In this document: piece by piece, positions 1 to 12,650 of the stretch
How positions within the stretch are numbered: the stretch's first letter is position 1
Layout: every line of letters starts with the position of its first letter
Assembly: GCA_963070105.1 (NCBI GenBank)
Contig: OY718808.1
Coordinates: forward strand, 10,162,898 to 10,226,897
From: Litomosoides sigmodontis
Lineage: Eukaryota; Nematoda; Chromadorea; Rhabditida; Onchocercidae
Direction of reading: 5' to 3'
Length of the DNA: 64,000 nt
Made by a program: the position numbers and the translations under genes
Notes under the pieces: model-generated
Seen by the model: only the letters and a program-made list of their open reading frames with translations
Told to the model about the DNA's origin: nothing
Database searches by the model: none

Positions 1-1002
1 TTTCGCACTTTCATGCTAATATCACGGAAAACGAGTGCTTGCGACAAAACGCAGTAACGGACAATGTTACGGCGCATTTTCCGTGATCTTTCATCATCAC
101 CACGTACATATGCTGCTGTCATCAACGCTATACTAGAAATACCGTCCAAATGTAATTCAATTCTTCCTTTCAATGAAAAAATATGCAAATATATTTTGAT
201 GTTGAACGTTAGCAAAAAATGTGGCAAATCATAAATGAAGAAAAAAAGAATACGCCGAACTTATCAATATATCCAATATTGTTAAAAAATTTTCTCCATC
301 GGTTCAGAACAGATGTAACAAAAAATCCAAGCATGAAATCAAGCGGTATTAGATTCAATTTGTCATCCAACAAATGAGCAATCCTTTCGAAATCTCTACA
401 AAGTCTTATCGTTGAAATTAAAACTGGATTTCTAGGAACGAACAATAGCTTTATTTTTTTAAATACTCTCACGTGCAATATAACCGCACGTGTCTCGTCC
501 TACTACCGCAAACTCATAGAGTTCAAGTTATTGTGACGCATTTTACATAAGTAAACCAAGAATACGTTATTCTTCTTCCCAAAAATTTTACTCACATTCG
601 ATTCGATTCAATCAAGTTGGAATTACTGTGGCAATGAGTTTTTAATTTCAAGAATAGAAAAAAGCGAATATCGAGCATTGAAAAAGCTTTAACTTTATTG
701 GCTTTGATTTAGCATCTAAGGAACTGCTACAGTCAGGTTTGAGTTCAAGGCTTTTTTCTAAATACAAAATTTTCCTCAACATCTTTGAAACATGCATAGA
801 AATAACATAATCGAGAATCATGCCTGGTTTGTCGAGGCGATAACATTTTGCGATAAATAATACCAATAGTGAAATAAAGTAATAACCAAATGACAAGCTC
901 AAAGGTGACCGATTTCCAAACACTTCCACGCCATCGAAATAACAATTTGAACAATGTCCATGGTCGTGATGTTGACACAGCCAAGTTGTAGTTTACTGTC
1001 AT
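1..1002 (-). CDS. Bestrophin-type chloride channel, copy B (5' exons only; continues beyond window start)
   Basis: Bestrophins are pentameric, calcium-gated anion channels of the plasma membrane. Three N-terminal exons are visible on the minus strand: about 1002-824, 395-261 and 132-1 (continuing off the edge). Exon 1 starts at an ATG and reads [20 protein letters not shown], the usual bestrophin N-terminus, followed by [10 protein letters not shown]. Exon 2 carries the pore-neck region ([18 protein letters not shown]). Exon 3 carries [20 protein letters not shown], the conserved cytosolic segment. Exons 1 and 2 have exactly the same lengths (179 and 135 nt) and phases as the neighbouring copy A, so this is a tandem duplicate lying about 1.1 kb downstream of copy A. 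The exon 1 donor is GC (AG|GCATGA) where copy A has GT. The rest of the gene, including the calcium clasp, lies outside the window. The family call is firm; the specific paralogue is not resolved. Confidence 0.93.
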
Positions 1003-2130
1003 CCTTTAAGCGGATCAAATATTCTTTCGAAACTGCTTCTCAAAAATTTCTTTTCCGTTTAATTCAAATTTGTCAGTTGTAGATTTTTGAATGGTTCATC
1101 GTATAAGTATGAGCTGAAGTGTAATTTCGATTATGCGAGAAAGGACTTGGAAGTTGTTGCTGTTGTAGAAAATGAAGCAAGCGGACGATGGACCTCTGAA
1201 ATCGGTGGCCGAATTAAACGAACAGAAGGAAGACGATTATAATGCTCGTCGACTAAAATGCACCGATGAATTATAAACTTTAGCGCACGTATAGACATTA
1301 AAGTAAAAAGAAACAGCAAAACCACGGAGCAAGGGAGGGAGAGAGAGAGAGAAAGAGAGAGAGACTTGAGTAGCAAAAGTGATAATGGCTTAGTACGTGA
1401 CAACACCTAATAGAGTGAAGGTTTTAAGCAGGAGAGGTGGAACACCAAAATGTGAGGGAATATTTGCAGTGATAGCGAGGTAAAAGCGAGCCTACAAAAC
1501 GTTAACGATTAAAAGTTTTAAGCAAGTCCTGCCGACCACTGGCTCCTTTCATTCCAAACAAGAGTTGCTAAGTTCCTCCTACTCAACAAAATTAGGTGTG
1601 TGTGTGTGTGTGTAAAAAGTTGCAAATGTTGAATTTTGTCAACAAATTTTATTCTTGTCTGTTAGATGTTTGAGTTAAAGCAATTTTCAGAGTTGAGTGA
1701 ATTTCATTTTGGCTCGCAATAATTTTTCTGACAAATGGATTAGCCCTTCTCTAATTAGTTGAGAGTAAGTTGCGAAATAGAAAAATTTCTTTCGGGAAAA
1801 GTGTCGAGAAGTAATTGGGCTTCGACCCAATTTTGCTGATCAATGCACGTCTCTTTGCTCCTACAAAAGCATTATTTATTCATAAGATTTGAAGGAGACA
1901 AATCCTTTTCATTTCAATGCATAAAGTAGTGCAGCAACAACTGCTGAAGCAGTAATATAACACAATTTATAACAAGAGCACGACGAGTCTTTTGGCGAAA
2001 TTTAGCAAGATTTGTCAACCTGGATAAGTCACTTATTTAATGTTGCGCATGAGGGTTAAGCAATTTGCACAGAATTTTGCAGTCAACTTTATTTTCAAAG
2101 AGAAAACATAGCAAGAGATTGAGAGATAAA
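1003..2130. repeat. Intergenic spacer between the two bestrophins, with short GA and GT microsatellites
   Basis: This spacer of about 1.1 kb holds the promoter region of copy B (minus strand) and the 3' flank of copy A. It contains a GA-rich tract at about 1335-1364 and a (GT)9-type run at about 1596-1613. No conserved coding sequence was seen. Confidence 0.6.
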
Positions 2131-5100
2131 TTACGTAAATAATGATTCATTTCCTATGTTAATTTGGGGACATGATCTCTGCCTACGGACAATCATATGA
2201 ACATCAACAGAATTTACATCATTTGATGGAACACTTCGTCGTCGGGTTACAGTTCGTGATAAACCGTCAGCAACTGCAATTTGTACGTCTTCATTTTGTA
2301 AGGCCACTTCATTCAGGGAAGTGAGGTTAGCTGCATTTGCATTGTTTTCTACGGTGGTATGTTTTCTGCTCATGGCTTCTTCCGTCTCTTCTTCCAAGTC
2401 TTCTAGTTTGTGTAACATTGACGTTTGTGACAATGTTGTTGTGGTGGTGCTAACTGGTAAATGTTTCAACGTAAGCGGCAGATCTTCATCTAAAAATTTA
2501 ATAACCCTTTTAGGTGGAAGATTTGGACACATAAGGTATCTATTAAGTAAGGTTAGAGTTTTATTCAAAATAATGTTAACGTTTGCTGTTAGATGAAGTT
2601 TTGCAAATGATCACCTTTCCACTGCTTCATCCCACATGGCAAAGGTCTGCTCACCTGACAAGTTAACATTTGGATTATCATATGATTCACTGATCGTAGT
2701 TTCCAGAACACGATTTAAACTGCTTCTGCGGCTTTCATTATTGCCCATCCATTTCGAATAACCTTTTTCCAAGCCTGATAATTCGTCTACACATTGGTTT
2801 GTTTTGCTACCGCAATCATCAGCATTTCGGTTCATATTGAAATGTGAGTGGCTTAACGACCTAGAATATAGCTCATTGACCTGTTGCACGATAAGGAAAA
2901 GAGCGATGCCAACATTAATTAGTGAGCGACATTGAGGAATTTAAAAGGCGATAATAATGCCCATTCACATGCTGATTTATTTCAATGTAAGGAAATAGCA
3001 CATTGGAAAACAATTTAAGTGAATTAAGTAAACTTTTAAGCATAACAATTACCTTACCTACCAAATTTGTGGCGAACAATGTTCATAATACCGCTATGAT
3101 GATCAATTCTAAAAATAAATCTTTTGAAATTGTGAGAACAGAAGCAGTTCATACTTCACAATTGCAGTTTCTATAACTACCTTCAATTGTTTTTTGGACA
3201 CGTGGTGGTGACAAATGATATTGAAATGGAATCAGTGTCAATGTTGTTTAGTAGGATAGCTCTTGTTGTAATGATTTACTTCCTTTTATGGTATCATTAT
3301 ACTAATCTTTTAGCACATGTAATGGTTAACTACTTTTACATACCTTCCTCCACGTAGACTATGTCGCATCGAACTTCGCAAGAAACCCGAAATGGCATAG
3401 TGACAATCGATTTCTCGCGATAAAGGCAGCATTTTAATTTTTCTATTTTGATCAGCTAATCTAAACAAGGATGCAAATAGGAGAAGTAGTAGTGACTGAA
3501 AAAAGAAGAAACTTTTTCGTCTTCCTAAACTTTGAATTCATCCAAAAAGCCATTTATAAACAAATTTAGCGAAAAAGAAATCTTTTAAAAAATAAAACCG
3601 AACGCACCGAACGTTTGCAGTTGAGCCCGTTAAACCGGAAAGTCGATATTCTCCACGGGCCGATTCCGCGGAATATAGCGGCTCGATTTCCGTTTCGCTC
3701 CAGAAAACGTCTTTAAGTAATGCTGGCGTCTTACTGTATCCATCATCTACGATTGCCAGGCCTACCTAAAGAAACTAGGCAATAGTGCCTGAGAGGGGAG
3801 CAGCAAACTTCGCTTTAATTTATCCGTCACTTCTCTGCGCTCATTCATTCTTGCAACTCTCCAAAGTGAAATATAATTATGCACGTGGTTGGCAGTTGGG
3901 CAAATGTACGCTTCAGCAAACGACGGGAAAAGAGTACGCTAAGATTTTTGTCGAGAAGAAAATTGCACTCGAAATCATCATCATCTTCACCGAAAGGATT
4001 CAGCATCGCTTCTGCCACTTTCAGCCATCCCATATAGAAGACGAACTGAATAATAGTCATAACCGGGAAGTACATATCAAACTGCAACGGAGCACTTTAC
4101 ACACACAGGGATAGGTGAGGAAGGGGAATTAAGAGCAAAGCGGAATTAGTAAAGCAATATGTTGCCTAGGTGAAGAGTTCAGGAACGGATAATGGCTGCT
4201 GCGGATAACGGGAAGACACTAACCGTCGACTTATTTCGAGCTTTTTCACTCGTAATGTATTGCCGGGCAATGGCACCAACGAGAAAATATGTATGAACAG
4301 CCAAGACAATTAATTGAGGGTACATAATTGGCAGCGGCACCCAATCAAAGTTGCACAAAATTGCCAAATTCGTACGAAATATTTTGATTTCCTGAAAAGA
4401 TCAGGACGCTTGTGAATAGGAAGAGAGTTAATTGCTGCTATCAGTTTGTCAGCTCATATGAAGCTATTTGTAAGAAACTTTTCGATAATCGGCAGCATTC
4501 ATTAAGAGCAGTAAGTGTCATCATGTTGTGACCTCATGGAGTGACTTCATCAAATACATTTGAAACGGGAGGAGGTTGCGTGCAAGCAGTGGAGAAGCAC
4601 AGCTGCACAAATAGCAGTTATACTCGTTGCTAAAATAATTAGCGTAAAAAGCAATTAAATGTCGAAAATCTTTTCCCAGCAGTCCCTGCGATGAAGAAGA
4701 ATGCGCCCATCAAGAATGCACATTTACATTTGAGCTATATAAATGAGGGCAAGATGGACGATTTCTGATGAATTCTTAAAATTCATCCGGGAAAACGAAT
4801 TACTTACTTCACCAACTTTTTCAAGCAAAACGTCGCTCGAAATTTTGTTCTGATTTCGTGCTTCCTGACAAAGTGATAATGCCCACTGGAATGGCATCCA
4901 GTATTTAGCATAACGATATTGGATCGCATCATATTTTTCCTTTTCGTGTTTCATCATAAAACCTATTATTTCCAATGTTTCCTCCTCTATTTAAATTTAT
5001 TGCTAAATTCAGTTTAAAGTTCAATTAAGCTTTGTTCACTGTAGGAGATCGAAAATATTTGGATATTATAAATTAATCGATTTCAAACGTCATTTCAATA

Positions 5101-6494
5101 AAAACTACACACTAGGCACTTTGACTATATTTCGAACAAATGGATGATTTATAAACGCTGGTTTGATATTTTGATCGCTTGTTTAGATCTAACTAAAAAG
5201 ATTTAACTACCGGCAGCAACCAGTGCTTCGATTGTCGGAAACCGTTTTCGCACTCGCATACTGATATCACGGAAAACAAGCGCTTGAGATAGAACGCAGT
5301 ACCGAATGATGTTTCTGCGTAGCATTCGTGCTCGATCGTCCGAACCTTTCACATATGCAGCTACCAATAAAGCTATACTATAAACAATAATTCTACGTAA
5401 CCTATTCGCTTTTTTCTGACTTCGAGTAATTGCTTACTCAACCGGTGTAGTATTCGGGAAGCTTAGTGATGGGAGAATTCAGCGCATGAACACTATCAGT
5501 TAATAGAATGCAGTTTGGCACTAACTACACAAAAAGTTCAACATTTTATTTTGCTCACAATAAATACAGATTGCTTGATTTCATCAATCAAAATTGGAAG
5601 AAAATAATAAACTGAAATTTTCAAGATGGAGAAGTAAGACAGGAAAAGAGTAAATTTCCCAAGTGACCAGCTTATTATTACAATACAGAAAAACGAACTT
5701 GTCAATATAGCCGATATTTGCGAAAAAATTAATCCATCTTGATAGGACAATTGTGACGAAAAAGCCAAGCATGAAATTCAGTGGAATGTAATCCAGTTTC
5801 TCATCACAGTAATCTACGAACTGCTCGAATGTGCTAAAACAGTTAGTGATAGCGTAAATGAAATTCAACGGAGAAATAAAATGAAGGCAGAGTTGTGGGT
5901 GGGTGCTGTAACGGATGCGACCGCCTTGTGCGGCGGCTCTTATTTCATGTAGACGATAACAGTTAGCATCTGTGGGTACCTACCTGTCAGCAATATGAAA
6001 CTAGTCTGAACCTGAGGTTAATAGATTCGAAATGACTTGTCTTCAATACGCCGCCCCAAAACCACCCAGTACCCACGCTTCTCAGCTTAAGCTTCAAGCC
6101 TTCTTCCCAACTGCACATTCATTCATCATTTCTCATCATCGCTAATCAGCAGTGACTTTCTTGTGTTTTGAAGTCGACAGTCACATGATATACAGTACAC
6201 ATCCCAACAGATTTTTGCATTAATTTTTAAATTTTGGTGCTCAATTTCTCAAATTGAAACTAGAAGTTTTTGTGCGCTCTTTGCTCAAAGACATGTAAAA
6301 TTATATGTGATGTACCTAACTTGTTCACTGGTTAAAACAACGCGGTATATTGCTGATATTGCTGCAAACAATACCAGCCAAACAAATAGTTCAAGGGTTA
6401 TCGATTTCCATATACTCCCGCGCCATCGGAATAAAAGTTTGAATAAAGTCCAAGGTCGAGAAGTCGACACATCCAAGTTGTACTGAACAGTCAT
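2131..6494 (-). CDS. Bestrophin-type chloride channel, copy A (complete)
   Basis: A complete bestrophin gene. Predicted exons: 6494-6316, 5833-5699, 5377-5211, 4986-4808, 4391-4224, 4081-3938, 3765-3608, 3442-3344, 2860-2615 and 2539-2131. All phases agree, giving about 627 aa. Visible family features are the start [25 protein letters not shown], the neck region [14 protein letters not shown] in exon 2, [20 protein letters not shown] in exon 3, [11 protein letters not shown] in exon 4, and [23 protein letters not shown] near residues 292-314. The acidic run is the calcium clasp of bestrophins, and VGLAIVDDG follows it. The last two exons encode a Ser/Thr-rich, probably disordered cytoplasmic tail of nematode type with little conservation, so exons 8-10 are less certain than exons 1-7. 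It lies directly upstream of the partial copy B on the same strand. Confidence 0.94.
5880..6200. other. GC-richer block inside intron 1 of bestrophin copy A
   Basis: Within the first intron of bestrophin copy A the base composition shifts from AT-rich to visibly GC-richer. The block includes a perfect short hairpin-like motif (CCGCC...GGCGG around 5920-5937). No open frame with family similarity was seen. It could be an inserted repeat or an intronic regulatory element. Confidence 0.35.
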
Positions 6495-7021
6495 CCCTGT
6501 AAATTACGTTTTATGAATGCCTCTCTTCGGGCTACCGATTCGCGATTAACCCATCTTCTTCGATTCCATGTCGGAAATTTCCTTCGTCAATAACAACAGT
6601 TCATCTTTTTTTTGAATGCCAAATCTAGACACTAATGAGAAGACCGTGTGTCTGTGTGTGTATGTGCTTGAGTTTGTCCTCAATTTTCTCATTTCCCATT
6701 TTTTGAAGAGAGAATTTCAGATTTTCAGTTTTTTCTAATTTTTATTGACAATAATTTTCTTCGTTTTTCACTACTCTCCTTTTGTAGGTGACAGTGAATG
6801 AATTTGCCATCCATTTCCACCATCTTTCTACTAAATTTGGTCAGATTTCAATGTCTCTCTTGTCTTCCTTCAATCAAACAATCCTTAATAAGGTGCAAAT
6901 TTCTCCCATCGACCAGGCTGATTACGTAGCAACGTCTCTGATACATCTGTTGACCATTCAAGGATTTAAAAACTGATAATGCAAAGAGAATGTAAGCATT
7001 ACATTTAGAAAATTAATCGTA

Positions 7022-7022
<1 letters not shown>

Positions 7023-7082
<60 letters not shown>
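7023..7082. repeat. (CA)30 dinucleotide microsatellite
   Basis: An uninterrupted run of 30 CA units lies about 530 bp upstream of the bestrophin copy A start codon. It is the longest perfect simple repeat in the window. Confidence 0.98.
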
Positions 7083-7086
<4 letters not shown>

Positions 7087-9446
7087 ATATCGTTCTCTGT
7101 TAAAGCAACCAAAATAAATTTTTTTTTCCAACGCATTTGCTATTTCCCATGAAATATTAGGTCAAAGTGAAAAAGGAAGAGTGAAAAAATGGTTGAATTA
7201 ATTTTTTCGATAACATAAAACTCAATTTATGAGAGGTGAGGGAATGCAAATATTGAGCAGGAGAACATTCATGCGATTAAATATATAGTGTTTATAAATT
7301 TACAAATTGTATTGTACAAGGAGAGAAAATACATTATATTCAAAGTTTTCCAACACTCCTCCCTCTCCTCTCCTCTCTTTTCTCTCTCTCCCTCCTTCCT
7401 TTTTAGCCGCCTTCATCTTGTTGCTGCTATTGAAAACAAGCTAGAATAAACATCCCCATTGTTGGAATTTTTGAAAAAGTCAAAAGAATGTTTTTTATAA
7501 TTCCTAAAAAAGCATCCTCTATTTCCATTTTTAAGAAAAATTTTGATTTTCGAAAGTAAATAAAATTCAAGATTCCATTCAAAAACGAAACTTTCAACGG
7601 CTACGATAAGAGTTTCAGAATTTGAATTCATCTGGCACTGAAAATTGATAAGTGTTTAAAAGTTTAATAAGCGTTTTCAAAATAACCGTACTGTTACACG
7701 CACTTCCCTTAATATCTCTCCAGGAAGTTTAATTGGTTGGTAGATTGATTGAGCACAAATTGGAAAAATTCTAGTTTGCATAGAAGAAAAACAAACAAGC
7801 GAAGAACTAGGGGAAGGACAGGAGAAAGCGAAAAGTGGAGAGGAAGATGAGGTGATTGCTTTCTAAAACTCACGGCAAGTGAACTGCTCTCTACTATTCA
7901 CTTTCATTTTTACCTTTCGCAACAAATATCTCATTCAATTACTGGACGTTTTCCTGGCCTCCTCTTGTGTTCCGTTGCTCCCATTTTCCTTATCTAAATC
8001 TAATTCTCCCTCTCGTTTAATTTAACTGTAAATGCATGATTGCTAGTTTTCCGTTCAAAGCAAGCTGCTTCTTCTTTTTTAATTTTCATACTTTGCTTGC
8101 ATTAGAAAACATGCTTATCACGGATACGCATAGTAAAATAATTAGGAAAGATGAGCTGCGCTTGCCACTGTCTCTCTGACCATTGAATGTCGTCGATGGC
8201 TGCGGTTGTTTCTATTTATTACGTTGATGTATTACGTGGCAAAAAAGGAGAGAAAAGAGAAGTGAAAGTTTCAAACACGATACGTGAATGATGGATGATA
8301 GCTCAAGCTAACCGTTTCTCCGTGTACAACAATGTTGTTTGCGTGCAACAAGTATTTGCTCATTGGAATGGAAATAATAATGAGTTCAGCAGTATCAACG
8401 CGTCAACGGCGGCAAATCACAAAAGTACAGTGAATCTGAAATTCAGCAACAGTGCTGAATCACACTCCACCATCGTCATCACTGTTAATGAATTGCTTCA
8501 GAAAAATAGATTGTCAAAATGTCTTAAAATACATGGGTGTAATTTATGGAAATGTTCATTCAGCAAGTGCCGAAACGTAAACATATAAAGTGAAGTGGGG
8601 GAAAAAACAAGTCAGTAATGTATCGGTAAGTATCGCTTTTCCCAGTGAATTATGTGAATGTGAGTAAGGGGGGGAAAAAGAAAGAGTAACGAAGGTCAGC
8701 CAATTAAATGTATTTCAAGAAAATAGAAATCTTTTTCCCTCTTTCTCTCCTCGTTTGATTGGTGGAAGGTTGGAGAATCGTTTCAGCCATCGAGAAGAGA
8801 TGCTTGCTTCCGTAGAAATGAGAATGGGTGAGTGAATGCATTTGACTTTTAACGCAAAGTACAATTTCGAAAAGGTACATAAAACTTTTAAAAAAAGTCA
8901 GAAAGGCGAAAAAAGGAAAACACCAGTGTATTGATAAAAAAGAAGCTCAATGTCAAAATAAATGAAATGAGTAAGAATTGCGAGCGGTGCGTGATAGCAG
9001 CACAGTGACATTTGGGAGGAAGGAAATTTCACAAATCCAAACAAAATTAAGCACGGCGGAGCAGGCGCAGCAAAGGTACCACCAGTTTTTGCTTAACTGC
9101 CAGAACGAGGAATAGAAATCGTTTAACTCATTCCATCGGTTTCATCTCCGCTTTGCATTAGTTTCCTTTCACCTGTTGTCCCTGTCCCTTCCGCGTTGTC
9201 CTGCCTTCTCCATTGCTCATCCTCACACCTCATCCTACATACATAACACCGCCGCTGCCGCTGCCGCTGCCGCCGTGCGAATAACAACGGTGCAACACCT
9301 CAACATCAAATCATGAATGGGAAGATTATTGCTGCTACTCCCACTCAATTTTTTTACCCACAATAATTCCTGACATATATTTACACACACAAACACACAC
9401 ACAATGACCAAAAATCATCAATCACATAGGAGAGAGAAGGTTGCAA

Positions 9447-9540
9447 AAGTTATTATTACTATTATCACTGTCATTATTAGTTGGTGTTGTTGTTGTTGCT
9501 GTTGTTGTTGGCATTGTTATCGTTATTATTATTATTATCA
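9447..9540. repeat. Imperfect trinucleotide repeat tract (TTA/TTG)
   Basis: Runs of ATT/TTA units alternate with TTG/CTG units (about 9447-9480, 9484-9511 and 9518-9540). It is translatable in one frame as a poly-Cys run, which looks like an artefact of the repeat. Confidence 0.8.
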
Positions 9541-10975
9541 CGGATTTACGATTCGGCGATTCGAACCAAATACCATCACAACTAGCAGGGAGTATTGCCT
9601 AATGACGCTTCATAGAAGCAACCGAAACGATTGGCACTGCACGCATCATTCTACCACCCATTCCACGCTCATGTTTAGTGAATTCTCGGAATCCGGAGCC
9701 GCTAACTAAGAACCAACTACCAGCACACGTGCGTGAGCGGTGGAGCAAGGTAGCGATCAATTAGGTGAATTATGTAGCTCTTCGTAGCACTGGAACGTCT
9801 TGGTTCCCTTTCGCTTTCGCCTACTTTAGTTATGTTCGGCGAAACATTGCTGCATCGCAAATGAGCACACTGTTCTCAGCACTAAACCACTTCCCCCAGC
9901 CAATTATGAGAGATAATTAGAAGTGAATTTAACCGCTGAATTCTTCAACTATTTCAGCACCATTCCCAAGCGTGCGTACCCAACGTGTAGTCTAGTCGAC
10001 CACTGCATTCCGCCACACTGTACCTACTGCGATTAAACAGTGTGGAAAAATAACACGTCCCAATTATCCGCCACCAGCATACCTTAACACCCTACCCACC
10101 TCAAGCCGCTTACACCACTATGCATTTCCCTCACAGCCTGCAAATTACGTGGCAGCTGCATGCATTCCACCGCAAGATTTCCAGAGAGTATTTTGAAATC
10201 AGACGGTGTTTGCCACGCTGACCATACAACACATCCAACACTCACAGCTCACTCATCCACTTCTTACGCAGCGGCTATCTGCCGCCTGCTGCGGCAAATC
10301 AGAAAGAGAAAGAGAGCGTCATCGTAACGCAACGTTATTTGGCTGCCTGAAATGGGACGAACTGTTTCACATTGTTCACAAGAGATGGAAAGCGATAATC
10401 TATCTAATGTTGGTGATGGTGATGCATACCAAATTGTGTTCCATTGGGATGAGGGAGCGAGGGTTCCGCTACGCTGTCAGGAGTTAAAGCAAGCGTACGT
10501 GTAGAGATGCGTTTTTTTAATGCATTACTGGTTTTTTTTTGTTTCATTTGAGAGCACAGTCGATTTACGTAACGCGTGAGCGATTTGTTGATACATGTGG
10601 ATCCTTATAAATAATAGCAATGGTTGACGGTGAAGGTGATGAAGGGATTGTACGAAATGCTGCAGATATTAATGGTTAATATTTTTTGTGGTTCTAATAT
10701 TTTTCTGGCACTTTTTCTTCGTAACATTTCAACCTGTCGGTTACGATGTCATTAAGCTGGATGACTCTGTTTAGCAACTAAAACGGGAGGAAAAGAAGTG
10801 GTTGCTCTGTGAACAGCTCACTGTAATCTTTTTTAAGTTTAACGTGGAAGAAGTGAAGTGATTGTTATAGAGAGTTTCAAATGGTGTAGAAAACACGGAA
10901 AATTCTACGAATTTCATTTTCGGATTCTTATCTATACCTATTCTTATCTATGAAACAACAATTAAATTTATAGAA

Positions 10976-12650
10976 ATGAGCGAACAAGTATTTGAATACT
11001 TATTAGGAACAGTCTTGCTGGAGCCTTGTTTCAAGGTTCATCGAATTGCCAAAATTACAAATGTTGTGCTTCCACCACCGATTGGTTAGTTTTGATTGTC
11101 GTTTAGCAAAAAAGTGAGTGAAATGAAAGATAAAGGATTGCTTTCTTCAGTTCCAGTTTCATTTATGTTTCTGAAATGAGAAACATTTTGGTTTTTCTTT
11201 ATTTTTGAACAAGTCCATAAAAAAGTCAGAGATAAAAATCATGTCCATGTATTCTGGAATAGTTAATAAACACTCTATATCTTCTACCTGGTCTACACCA
11301 GGTTAAAATTATGCATTAACTGAATAGGAGGATAAAAGAAACCATCTTAACCAGGTCTTTTTCTTTATTTTAGATATGCAAAATGAACCCACGATAATAG
11401 GTGAATGCGATATTTTTGGCAGTACATTAATTTCGCAAACGAAGCATCAAAAAAATATGGATGTTGTTTGTGACGAATGCAAACGGCCTATTGCAGCAAG
11501 CCGTTTTGCTCCACATCTTGAAAAATGCATGGGTATGGGACGAAGTAGCTCACGGTATGTGTTGATTATTATTCATGACGTGGCGTCTGTACAGGACAAA
11601 ACAGTGCAGTTACTGTGATTGTGTTAAGTGATTACAATGAATTATGGGCCTGTTTTACTGATATTTGTGGTACTAACGGCAAATTGACTTAAACTTACGG
11701 TTCAAATGGATCAAGTAGTCTTTATTATTATTTGTTATCTACTTACTAAGTTGCTATATAGGCGCCTTTAGAAGTTATTTTAAAGGTGCAGTTATTACCT
11801 AAATACAGTTAAAGACCCACTAGTGTGCTGATGTGTTGTCGAGAGGAAGGGAATTAGTTGCGTGTGTAGTGCTTTGTGTTTGCACTTATCCTGCCCAAGG
11901 GACATAATTTCAAATTGGGAGTTCAGCTGCCTGGAAGAATCAAATATGTCTATGACTCAATAGACTGCTTATAATAATAACTTTATCAGAATAAAATTTA
12001 CTAAATTCATTAATTCAGCACAGCACGTTTCCTGAATACCAGGAATGCGAAAGCACACAGTTAAGATGTTTGTGTGCTTTTGATTGAGGCTTTATTCATT
12101 TACAGAGGTGGGTACTAATTCAAATGATTAACTCTTAGGTGCAAAATCTTCAGGGTCGCAAGACGCCGCATAAACCAAGCAATTAATTACACCAATTCAA
12201 TGAAGGCTTCGCTTTCTGCAGGTCGTTTACGTGAATATTCTGGTCGAGACAGTGATATGGATCACTCTGATGTAAGTTATTGTGAGCAGTGTAATAACAT
12301 CGTCTTCGCGTAGTGTCTTTATCCTTGATTACTCCGAACTAACTGTGTCTTGTTATTTGTTGTCAACTGGCTAATTCTCGACTAAAATCTCGAAGTCCAA
12401 CTTCTATGTACCTGTACCACTAGTCTTGAAAACTTTTAAGTTTTCTTCTTGAATAATAAAGTAATCAGAAAGATGACCTATATATCACATATATATCAAG
12501 ACTAAAGCAGCATGAATTGGGAAGTTTTGATTTCAGGAGGACTCACATAATACAGCCGCGGACGATGATGAAGATTGGGCAAGTAGCAGAAGATCTCGAA
12601 AGTCAAGGAAAACAAAATCAAGAAATCGGACGAAAACGGTATTCTATTGA
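10976..12650 (+). CDS. SAGA-associated factor 11 (Sgf11 / ATXN7L3) homologue
   Basis: Sgf11 is a nuclear subunit of the SAGA deubiquitinase module. It activates the Ubp8/USP22 protease, which removes ubiquitin from histone H2B. Predicted exons are 10976-11084, 11374-11554, 12154-12271 and 12537-12650, with all phases consistent, giving about 173 aa. Exon 1 encodes an N-terminal helix ([20 protein letters not shown]) as in the family. Exon 2 encodes DIFGS and the single Sgf11 zinc finger: C69, C72, H84 and C88 in [20 protein letters not shown], followed by MGMGRSSSR. Exon 3 continues with VARRRI, and the last exon gives an acidic then strongly basic Arg/Lys/Ser tail, expected to contact nucleosomes. 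The stop used here is the TGA at 12648-12650. A donor-like GT just before it could allow a different last few residues. The family call is very secure. Confidence 0.93.

Larger units (their letters stand above)
6495..10975. other. Intergenic region with no supported gene
   Basis: About 4.5 kb separate bestrophin copy A and the Sgf11 gene, which are transcribed away from each other. The stretch contains the (CA)30 tract, a pyrimidine-rich stretch near 7355-7400, (CCG/CTG)-like repeats near 9248-9275, and TTG/TTA trinucleotide runs at about 9450-9540. Open frames here (for example 8295-8588, 9404-9709 and 10206-10487, plus strand) are low-complexity or resemble no family that I recognise. The promoters of both flanking genes are expected here. 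Confidence 0.6.

Noticed and set aside
648..929. Minus-strand frame overlapping bestrophin copy B exon 1
   Set aside because: It is a shadow frame of the exon. The MTVNYNL frame carries the conserved bestrophin residues.
8295..8588. 97-codon plus-strand frame upstream of Sgf11
   Set aside because: Asn/Ser-rich with no recognisable domain. No in-phase link to the Sgf11 start was found.
9404..9709. 101-codon frame with a poly-cysteine run
   Set aside because: The Cys run is produced by the TTG/TGC trinucleotide repeat. The rest is compositionally biased.
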